A stretch of DNA of 57,343 bases from contig NZ_JAAAHS010000005.1 of NCBI RefSeq assembly GCF_009908195.1, positions 1 to 57,343 of the forward strand, read 5' to 3'. The translations under genes and the position numbers were made by a program. Under the pieces are notes generated by a model. It saw nothing but the letters and a program-made list of their open reading frames with translations. It was not told the origin of the DNA and searched no databases. This DNA is from Streptomyces boluensis (lineage in GTDB: Bacteria; Actinomycetota; Actinomycetes; Streptomycetales; Streptomycetaceae). Shown one piece after another: positions 1 to 6,572 of the stretch. The number at the start of each line of letters is the position of its first letter. Position 1 is the stretch's first letter.

Positions 1-89
1 CCGTGAACGTCATTGATCAAGCGGATGGGGAGGGGTGAAAGGCGTGAACGGGTGGGCGCGGGAGGGGAGTTGCCGCACCACGAAAGCCG

Positions 90-1313
90 CTAGGCGACGC
101 GCTCGAAGACCGCGGCGAGGCCCTGGCCGCCGCCGATGCACATGGTCTCCAGGCCGTAGCGGGCCTCACTGCGCCGCATCTCGCGGGCGAGCGTGGCGAG
201 GATGCGGGCGCCGGTGGCGCCGACGGGGTGACCGAGGGAGACGCCGGAGCCGTTGACGTTGATGCGCTGCTCGTGGTCCTTCTCGCCGAGCCCCAACTCA
301 CGGGTGCAGGCGAGGACTTGGGCGGCGAACGCCTCGTTGAGCTCGATCAGGTCGAGGTCGGCGAGGGTGAGTCCGGCGCGCTCCAGGGCTGCGCGGGTGG
401 CCGGGACGGGGCCGATGCCCATGGTCGCGGCGGGGACACCCGCACGGGCGAAGGAGACGAGGCGGACCAGCGGGGTGAGGCCGAGCCGTTCGGCGGTGGC
501 GACGCTGGTGACGAGGCAGGCGGCGGCCGCGTCGTTCTGGCCGCTGGCGTTGCCCGCGGTGACGGTGGCCTCGGGGTCGGACTTGGCCATGATGGGCCGC
601 AGCGCGGCGAGTTGCTCGGCGGTGGTGTCCGGGCGCGGGTGCTCATCGGCACTCACGGCGGTGTCGCCCTTGCGTCCGAGCACGGTCACCGGCACGGTCT
701 CCGCGTCGAAGCGGCCCTCCGCCACCGCACGGGCGGCACGCTGCTGCGAGCGCAGGGCCAGGGCGTCCTGGTCGGCGCGGCTGATGGCGTACTCGCGGCG
801 CAGGTTCTCGGCGGTCTCGATCATGCCGCCGGGTACGGGGTGGTGGATGCCGCCCGCGGTGACCCGGCCGCGCGCCAGGGAGTCGTGCAGCTGGAGGCCC
901 GGTCCCTTGATGCCCCAGCGGCCCTCGTGCGTGTAGTACGGGGCGGCGCTCATCACGTCGACGCCACCTGCGATCACGACCTCGCTGAAGCCCGCCCGGA
1001 TCTGCATGGCGGCGTCGAGGACGGCCTGAAGCCCGGAGCCGCAGCGCCGGTCGATCTGCGCGCCGGTGACCGTGTCGGGAAGACCGGCGTCCAGGGCGGC
1101 GACGCGGCCGATCGCCGGGGCGTCCGAGCTGGGGTAGGCCTGACCGAGGATCACCTCGTCCACCCGGTCCGGGTCGATGCCCGTACGGGCGACGATCTCG
1201 GCGACGACCCGCGCGGCGAGCGCCGCCGGCGTCTGCCCGGCGAAGGCCCCGCCGAAGCGTCCGATGGGAGTGCGCAGCGGTTCACAGATGACGACATCGA
1301 CCTGTTCGGGCAC
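90..1313 (-). CDS. Acetyl-CoA C-acyltransferase (thiolase)
   Basis: A 407-residue protein of normal length for a degradative thiolase. The acyl-accepting cysteine is Cys91 in the DRRCGSGLQ motif. The conserved GHPVGATGAR histidine block and the C-terminal CIGGGQG motif with the second catalytic cysteine are both present. It should cleave a 3-oxoacyl-CoA with free CoA in the cytoplasm. It points away from the LysR gene, but its promoter carries the same 12-bp motif as the CoA-transferase promoter, so the thiolase probably belongs to the same regulon as the CoA-transferase and hydroxyacyl-CoA dehydrogenase at 2.5-5.8 kb. The family is certain; the natural substrate (3-oxoadipyl-CoA or another dicarboxylyl/medium-chain substrate) is inference. 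Confidence 0.93.
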   Translation of the reverse strand: MPEQVDVVICEPLRTPIGRFGGAFAGQTPAALAARVVAEIVARTGIDPDRVDEVILGQAYPSSDAPAIGRVAALDAGLPDTVTGAQIDRRCGSGLQAVLDAAMQIRAGFSEVVIAGGVDVMSAAPYYTHEGRWGIKGPGLQLHDSLARGRVTAGGIHHPVPGGMIETAENLRREYAISRADQDALALRSQQRAARAVAEGRFDAETVPVTVLGRKGDTAVSADEHPRPDTTAEQLAALRPIMAKSDPEATVTAGNASGQNDAAAACLVTSVATAERLGLTPLVRLVSFARAGVPAATMGIGPVPATRAALERAGLTLADLDLIELNEAFAAQVLACTRELGLGEKDHEQRINVNGSGVSLGHPVGATGARILATLAREMRRSEARYGLETMCIGGGQGLAAVFERVA

Positions 1314-1399
1314 GGCGGAACACCTCTCGGACGGCTCATCGGACGGCTATTGGACGGCTCAGGGGGGTGCGCCGACCATCGCACCCGACCGCTGAGTCG

Positions 1400-1411
1400 G
1401 TCCAATACCAA
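1400..1411 (-). promoter_or_regulatory. Motif TTGGTATTGGAC upstream of the thiolase gene
   Basis: Read in the direction of thiolase transcription, this 12-mer is identical to the one at 2395-2406 in front of the CoA-transferase operon, and flanking AA and G bases also match. It lies about 90 bp upstream of the thiolase start. It is a candidate LysR binding site or activator-dependent promoter element; no experiment supports it here. Confidence 0.5.
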
Positions 1412-1440
1412 GTTCCCAGCCCATCAAGACCCGTGGCGTC

Positions 1441-2343
1441 TCAATCAGTGCCTGCGGGGGTAGGCAGCGCCTCCTCGCAGACCGCGAGCACGGCGCGCAG
1501 GGCGGCGGACGGGTTGTCGGCCCGCCAGGCAAGGGCCGCCTGGCGCCGGATGGGCGGCCCGGCGAGCTGCCGGTAGACCAGGCCGGTCTGCTGGATGTGT
1601 CGTACCGAGGACACCGTGAGCGTGACCCCGACACCGGCCGCGACCAGCGCCAGGATCGTGTACGAGTCGGGCGCCTCCTGCACCACGCGCGGGTTGAACC
1701 CGGCGGCCTCGCAGGTCTCGACCATCGCGTCGCGCACCGTGGACCCGGCGTTCGCGGGGAAGGACACGAAGGGTTCACCGGCGAGGATCTCGATGGGGAT
1801 CTCGTCGAGCGCGGCGAGGTGGTGGTCGGAGGGCAGCGCGCACAGCAGCTCCTCCTCGTCGATGACCCGGTGGGCGACGCCCGGCTGGGTCACCGGGAGC
1901 CGGACGAAGCCGAGGTCGAGCGTGCCGTCCGCGACCCGGTCGAGGGCGACATTGGCGTACGTCTGGCCCTTCATGACCAGTTCGACCGCCGGGTGCGCGG
2001 CCCGTACGGCGCGGGTGAGCCGGGGCAGTGTCTCGTGGCTGGAGGCGCCGGCGAACCCGATGGTGACCCGGCCGAACTCCCCTCGCCCGGCGGCCTTGGC
2101 GGCCCGTACCGCCGTGTCGAGGTTGTCGAGCACGGTCCGTACGGGTTCGAGGAAGGACTCACCCGCGCTGGTGAGGCGCACCGAGCGGGTGTTGCGCTCG
2201 AAGAGTTGCACGCCGAGTTCCTTCTCCAGCTGCCGGATCTGCTGGCTGAGCGGCGGCTGCGCCATCCGCAGCCGCTTCGCGGCCCGCCCGAAGTGGAGTT
2301 CCTCGGCGACGGCGGTGAACGCGGTGAGATGACGCAGCTCCAT
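1441..2343 (-). CDS. LysR-family transcriptional regulator
   Basis: 300 residues, the usual LysR length. The N-terminal winged helix-turn-helix (about residues 1-60) shows the classic ELRHLTAFTAVAEELHFGRAA opening with a Q-P-P-L-S-Q-Q recognition helix. The rest is a periplasmic-binding-protein-like effector domain. It is transcribed divergently from the CoA-transferase operon at 2465, the standard arrangement for a LysR activator of its neighbours. The intergenic region carries an AATCA-N7-TGATT palindrome and the TTGGTATTGGAC motif. The effector is likely an intermediate of the pathway encoded by the flanking genes, which is inference. Confidence 0.95.
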   Translation of the reverse strand: MELRHLTAFTAVAEELHFGRAAKRLRMAQPPLSQQIRQLEKELGVQLFERNTRSVRLTSAGESFLEPVRTVLDNLDTAVRAAKAAGRGEFGRVTIGFAGASSHETLPRLTRAVRAAHPAVELVMKGQTYANVALDRVADGTLDLGFVRLPVTQPGVAHRVIDEEELLCALPSDHHLAALDEIPIEILAGEPFVSFPANAGSTVRDAMVETCEAAGFNPRVVQEAPDSYTILALVAAGVGVTLTVSSVRHIQQTGLVYRQLAGPPIRRQAALAWRADNPSAALRAVLAVCEEALPTPAGTD

Positions 2344-2367
2344 GCGATCCCCTGTTCGCTACTTATT

Positions 2368-2384
2368 AATCAGCGGTCTTGATT
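2368..2384. promoter_or_regulatory. Candidate LysR operator, AATCA-N7-TGATT
   Basis: Perfect 5-bp inverted arms AATCA and TGATT separated by 7 bp, in the AT-rich middle of the divergent LysR/CoA-transferase intergenic region. The layout fits the T-N11-A type site of LysR proteins. Confidence 0.5.
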
Positions 2385-2394
2385 CGACCTTAAT

Positions 2395-2406
2395 TTGGTA
2401 TTGGAC
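2395..2406 (+). promoter_or_regulatory. Motif TTGGTATTGGAC upstream of the CoA-transferase operon
   Basis: Same 12 bp and same orientation relative to transcription as the site before the thiolase (1400-1411). It lies 59 bp upstream of the GTG start at 2465. Likely a shared regulatory element. Confidence 0.5.
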
Positions 2407-2464
2407 GGCAATCAATGGGCGCTGACACGGTAGGGCAGCCAGCACGCACTCGCTGAGGAGCACC

Positions 2465-3442
2465 GTGAAAGCCGTGGAGCCCATCTCGCCCGTGTCACAC
2501 GTGTCACCCGTGTCGCCAAAGGTCATGTCGATGCAGGAGGCCATCGCCACCTTCGTGCGGGACGGCGCCACCGTCAGCATCGAGGGCTTCACGCACCTCG
2601 TCCCCACCGCCGCCGGACACGAGATCATCCGGCAGGGCCTTAAGGACCTCACCGTGGTCCGGATGACGGCGGACATCGTCGTGGACCAGATGATCGCCGG
2701 GGGCTGCGTCTCCCGCCTCGTCTCCTCCTTCGTCGGCAACTCCTCCGCGGGTTCGCTCGGTGAGCTGCGCCGCCGGATCGAGCACGCGGACCCGGCGCCG
2801 CTCACGTTCGAGGAGTACAGCCACTACGGCCTGATCTGCCGCTACCTCGCGGGCGCCCAGCGCCTGCCGTTCTACCCGCTGCGCAGCTACGGCGGCAGCG
2901 ACCTGCCCGGCATCAACGGCGCGCTGCGCAAGGTGACTTCGCCCTATCCGGGCCCGGACGGCGAACCCGAGCAGATCTACGTCGTGCCGCCCGTGAACCC
3001 GGACGTCACGATCATCCACGCGCAGCGCGCCGACCGCCGGGGCAACACCCAGATCTGGGGCCTGACGGGCATTCAGGCCGAGGCGGTGTACGCCGCGAAG
3101 AAGGCGATCGTCGTGGTCGAGGAGCTCGTCGAGGACGAGGTGGTCCGCTCGGACCCCAACCGCACGCTCGTCCCGGCCCACGCCGTGGACGCCGTCGTGG
3201 TGTGCCCGCGCGGCGCGCACCCGTCGTTCGCGCAGGGCTACTACGACCGTGACAACGCCTTCTACCGGGCCTGGTCGCACATCAGCAAGGACCCGGAGCG
3301 GCTGCGGGAGTGGCTGGCGGAGTGGGTGTACGGGACGGCGGACCACACCGAGTACACCGCCAAGCTGGGCGAGGAGTTCTGGGCGGGGCTCGCGGTCGGC
3401 GAGGCGCTGAGCGAACCCGTGAACTACGGACGGCGACTGTGA
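2465..3442 (+). CDS. CoA-transferase subunit A, glutaconate/3-oxoadipate type
   Basis: 325 residues, matching the alpha subunit of class I CoA-transferases of the GctA/CatI kind (about 320 residues) rather than the shorter PcaI kind (about 225), which is also present at 46.6 kb. The start is GTG with a GAGGAG ribosome site 4-5 bp upstream; an in-frame ATG at residue 21 is possible. The first 20 residues contain a low-complexity SPVSHVSPVSP stretch made by 9-bp repeats. Its stop overlaps a GTG of the next frame, and the partner subunit B follows. It should transfer CoA to a dicarboxylic or 3-oxo acid; the exact acid is not readable from sequence. Confidence 0.9.
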   Translation: MKAVEPISPVSHVSPVSPKVMSMQEAIATFVRDGATVSIEGFTHLVPTAAGHEIIRQGLKDLTVVRMTADIVVDQMIAGGCVSRLVSSFVGNSSAGSLGELRRRIEHADPAPLTFEEYSHYGLICRYLAGAQRLPFYPLRSYGGSDLPGINGALRKVTSPYPGPDGEPEQIYVVPPVNPDVTIIHAQRADRRGNTQIWGLTGIQAEAVYAAKKAIVVVEELVEDEVVRSDPNRTLVPAHAVDAVVVCPRGAHPSFAQGYYDRDNAFYRAWSHISKDPERLREWLAEWVYGTADHTEYTAKLGEEFWAGLAVGEALSEPVNYGRRL

Positions 3443-3483
3443 CCGCGGAAACTGTGCGCACGGAACACGAGAAGGGCCTGACC

Positions 3484-4263
3484 ATGACCACGTCCACCAC
3501 CCCCGAGACGGTCACCTCCTCGGAACTGCTCTCCGTCGTAGCCTCCCGCGAACTGGCCGCCCGCCGCACGGTGTTCGCCGGCATCGGACTGCCCACGCTC
3601 GCCACCGAGTTGGCGCACCTGACGGTCGCCCCGCAGATCGAGGTCGTGTACGAGTCCGGGGTGTGCGGCGCGCACCCCTCGCACCTCCCGGAGACCATTG
3701 CGGACGCCGTCCTGATCACCGGCGCCGAGGCGGTGCTCTCGATGCCGACCCTGTTCGGGAGCGTGCTGCAGGGCGGCCACATCGACGTCGGCTTCCTCGG
3801 CGCCGCGCAGATCGACCGGTGGGGCAACCTCAACACCTCGGTCATCGGGGACTGGGAGAACCCTTCGGTGCGGCTGCCCGGCTCGGGTGGCGCCGTCGAG
3901 GTGATGGCCAACTCCCGTGAGGTCTTCGTCGTGATGCGCCGCCACAACCCGCGCTCCTTCACCGAGACCCTGGACTTCTGCACCACACCGGGCCCCGACC
4001 GCGCCCTCGATGAGGGCATCCGGCCCCTGGGCGTCGGTGTCACCCGTGTCATCACCGAACTGGGCATCCTGTCCCGCGAGGGCGTCGGCGAGGAGCTGCG
4101 GCTTACCGCCGTCCACCCCGGTGTCACGGTCGAGCAGGTCAAGGAGTCGACGGGCTGGGACCTCCAAGTGGCCGACCGCGTCGGCACGGTGGAGCCGCCG
4201 ACGGCAGCGGAGCTGCGGCTCCTGCGCGAGGACGTCGACCCCGGCCGCGTCTATCTCCGCTGA
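3484..4263 (+). CDS. CoA-transferase subunit B, glutaconate/3-oxoadipate type
   Basis: 259 residues from the ATG at 3484, chosen because an AGAAGGG ribosome site lies about 8 bp upstream. A GTG at 3439 overlapping the subunit A stop (GTGA) would add 15 residues and would give translational coupling. The motif YESGVCGA puts a glutamate at residue 57, the position of the catalytic Glu that forms the CoA thioester in glutaconate CoA-transferase, so the enzyme should be active, unlike Glu-less IpdB-type hydratase relatives. It works with the product of the preceding gene. Sizes of both subunits resemble CatI/CatJ, so 3-oxoadipate is one possible substrate. Confidence 0.88.
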   Translation: MTTSTTPETVTSSELLSVVASRELAARRTVFAGIGLPTLATELAHLTVAPQIEVVYESGVCGAHPSHLPETIADAVLITGAEAVLSMPTLFGSVLQGGHIDVGFLGAAQIDRWGNLNTSVIGDWENPSVRLPGSGGAVEVMANSREVFVVMRRHNPRSFTETLDFCTTPGPDRALDEGIRPLGVGVTRVITELGILSREGVGEELRLTAVHPGVTVEQVKESTGWDLQVADRVGTVEPPTAAELRLLREDVDPGRVYLR

Positions 4264-4313
4264 TACACAGCCCCGAGCCCAGCCCCAGCCACCTACGAAA
4301 GGTCCCAACTGCC

Positions 4314-5840
4314 ATGCGTATCAGGATCGTCGGCGCCGGAGCCATGGGCCGAGGCATCGCCCAGTGGGCGGCGAGCGCCGGGCACACCGTCGAGCTGGGC
4401 GACGTACGGACGGAAGCGGTACGGGAGGCCGTCGACTTCGTACGGTCGATGCTTGACCGCGCGGTGGCCAAGGGCCGCATGTCCGCCCCCGACAGCGCCG
4501 CCGCGCTGTCCCGGCTGCTCCCGCTTGACGACCCGTGGGCGCCGGGTCCTGACGTGGAGCTGGTGATCGAAGCGGTACTCGAGGACCTCGCCACCAAGAC
4601 AGAGGTCTTCGGGAAACTGGAGCAGGCACTCCCGGCCTCCACCGTCTTCGCGACGAACACGTCCTCCCTGTCGGTGACGCGGATCGCCGCATCGCTCACC
4701 GACCCGACCCGCCTCGCAGGCCTGCACTTCTTCAACCCCGTACCGCTCATGCGGATTGTCGAGGTGGTGCCGGGCGCTGCCACCAGGGCCGAACTCCCGC
4801 CGCTGCTCACGGAGTTGGTCGAGAGCTGCGGCCACCGCGCGGTCACGGTGGCCGACACACCCGGATTCCTCGTCAACCATGCCGGGCGCGGCCTGGTGAC
4901 CGAGGCGCTCGCGCTCCTTGAGGAGTCGGTGGCGGCGCCGGAGGACATCGACCGCATCGCCCGTGACGTACTCGGTCTGCGTATGGGCCCGTTCGAGCTG
5001 ATGGACCTCACGGGACTCGATGTCACCGCGGCGGTCATCGACTCGATCTGGCAGGGCTTCCGCCACGAACCACGACTGCGCCCCTCCTACCTCACCCCGA
5101 ACCGGGTGGCGGCGGGCCTGCACGGCCGCAAGACCGGGCAGGGCTGGTACGCGTACGGTGCCGGGGCCCCGGCCGCAGCTGCGGAGGCGCCGGTGACGGG
5201 GAACGCGGAACGGCCGGTGTTCGTGGCGGGAGCGGGCGACGACACCGACGCCGCCGCCCTGCGGGACGCGCTGGCCGCCGCCGCGGCGAACGTCGAGAAC
5301 GGCACGCACCCGTCCGCCGAGGCCCTCGTCCTGGTCCCGGCCTGGGGCACCACCGTGGCCGAGACGATCGCCGCCCGGCAACTCCCCGCCACCCGCACCC
5401 TCGGCGTGGACCCGCTGTCCTTGCCGGGCGGCCGCCGCGTCCTCGCGGTGACCCCGGCGACCGACCCCGCCACCGCGCGCGACGCCCGCGCGGTCCTTGC
5501 CCGTGCGGACCACACCGTGACCGTCGTACGGGACACCGCGGGCTCGGTGGCCCAGCGCCTCCTCGCCTCCGTGGTGTCCATCGCCACGTCGATCGCCGAA
5601 CGCTCCCTCGCCACCCCGGAGGACATCGACCTGGCCGTGACACTCGGCCTCGGCTACCCGACCGGCCCCCTCGCCTGGGGCGACCGCATCGGCACCACCC
5701 GCCTCCTCCGCCTGCAACGCGCCCTGCACACCACCACGGGCGACCCGCGCCACCGCCCCACCCGCTGGCTCACGGAACGCGCCCAGTTGGGGCTGCCGTT
5801 GACACACAGCGGCACACCACCGGAGGCCTGCATCGGGTGA
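4314..5840 (+). CDS. 3-hydroxyacyl-CoA dehydrogenase (PaaH-like)
   Basis: 508 residues. The N-terminal Rossmann fold opens with IVGAGAMGRGIAQWA (NAD binding), followed by the catalytic region GLHFFNPVPLM, then two C-terminal helical domains with the VADTPGFLVNH/GPFELMDLTGLD signature. The duplicated second C-terminal domain explains the length and is typical of PaaH/PaaC enzymes, which oxidise 3-hydroxyadipyl-CoA. It follows the CoA-transferase by 50 bp on the same strand. CoA-transferase, dehydrogenase and thiolase together make a partial beta-oxidation route for a dicarboxylic acid; no acyl-CoA dehydrogenase or hydratase is nearby. Confidence 0.9.
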   Translation: MRIRIVGAGAMGRGIAQWAASAGHTVELGDVRTEAVREAVDFVRSMLDRAVAKGRMSAPDSAAALSRLLPLDDPWAPGPDVELVIEAVLEDLATKTEVFGKLEQALPASTVFATNTSSLSVTRIAASLTDPTRLAGLHFFNPVPLMRIVEVVPGAATRAELPPLLTELVESCGHRAVTVADTPGFLVNHAGRGLVTEALALLEESVAAPEDIDRIARDVLGLRMGPFELMDLTGLDVTAAVIDSIWQGFRHEPRLRPSYLTPNRVAAGLHGRKTGQGWYAYGAGAPAAAAEAPVTGNAERPVFVAGAGDDTDAAALRDALAAAAANVENGTHPSAEALVLVPAWGTTVAETIAARQLPATRTLGVDPLSLPGGRRVLAVTPATDPATARDARAVLARADHTVTVVRDTAGSVAQRLLASVVSIATSIAERSLATPEDIDLAVTLGLGYPTGPLAWGDRIGTTRLLRLQRALHTTTGDPRHRPTRWLTERAQLGLPLTHSGTPPEACIG

Positions 5841-5854
5841 ACCCGACACCGCAC

Positions 5855-6553
5855 TCATGAGGTGACGCGAGGGTCCCCCGGTGTCAGCCGGTTGCCCTCG
5901 CGGGTCCAGACAGTGGTGGCGTCGCCGCCGGGGCAGCAGTGGGCGTCGTTGGCGCGGTACCACTTCTCGTACACGGTGATGCGGCCCGTCGCGAACTCGG
6001 CTCGTACGAGAGCGGTGAGGTACGAGGCGGACTTCTGCTGCGGAGTGATCGAGCCGATGGCGGCCAGGTCGTCCCCGAGCCGGTCGAAGACCACGTAACC
6101 GGCCTGGATCTGAGTGTTCTGCGTGGCTCCGTTGTCGTCGCAGCCGACGTAGACGACGGCCTCGTCGCGCCCGTCGCCGTCGGTGTCGCCGTACTGGACG
6201 TTGAGGCCGCCGCTCAGACGCACCTTGCCCCAAGTCCGGGAGGTGGCCACGGCTTCGCCGTCGGCGTTCCAGCGGACCAGGCCCGGAACTCCGCAGAACT
6301 CGCCCGGGACGGGAACCTCGGCCCAGTCCACGTCGTGCAGGTCCCGCGGCGCCGGTCCGACGACATCGGGAGCGTCGGTGGGGGACGGGGCCGAGGAGCC
6401 ACGGCCTGGGTCCTCGGACCCGTCGGCCGACGGTTTCACCCGGGGGCCAGGGGACGGTGCGTCGCATGCGGCGGTCAGCAGCAGAAGAGTCAGGAGAGCC
6501 AGGAGAGCCAGGAGAGCGGGGAACGAGACGGTGCGTCGTAAGCCGGTTGTCAC
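5855..6553 (-). CDS. Lipoprotein of unknown function
   Basis: 232 residues from GTG 6553, supported by a GGAGG site 7 bp upstream. A leucine-rich signal peptide made by 9-bp repeats ends in the lipobox LLTAAC, predicting lipidation at that cysteine. The exported part has a proline/serine linker, then a domain with DTDGDGRDEAVVYVGC (resembling a calcium-binding/FG-GAP type loop) and a later NDAHCCPGGD motif with paired cysteines, reminiscent of the LppP/LprE family. It lies 19 bp downstream of the TIR-WD40 gene at 6573 on the same strand, so it is probably the last gene of that operon and could be its extracytoplasmic component. Function unknown. Confidence 0.8.
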   Translation of the reverse strand: MTTGLRRTVSFPALLALLALLTLLLLTAACDAPSPGPRVKPSADGSEDPGRGSSAPSPTDAPDVVGPAPRDLHDVDWAEVPVPGEFCGVPGLVRWNADGEAVATSRTWGKVRLSGGLNVQYGDTDGDGRDEAVVYVGCDDNGATQNTQIQAGYVVFDRLGDDLAAIGSITPQQKSASYLTALVRAEFATGRITVYEKWYRANDAHCCPGGDATTVWTREGNRLTPGDPRVTS

Positions 6554-6572
6554 GGTGTCCTCCGTATCGCGA

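Noticed and set aside
228..1463. Long plus-strand ORF (411 codons) opposite the thiolase
   Set aside because: It is a mirror frame of the high-GC thiolase; composition is Gly/Arg/Ala/Asp-rich without any domain, and the thiolase motifs on the other strand are unambiguous. Many similar antisense ORFs in the window were dropped for the same reason.
4293..6467. 724-codon minus-strand ORF
   Set aside because: Covers the dehydrogenase and part of the lipoprotein in another frame; Arg-rich, no domain, no suitable ribosome site.
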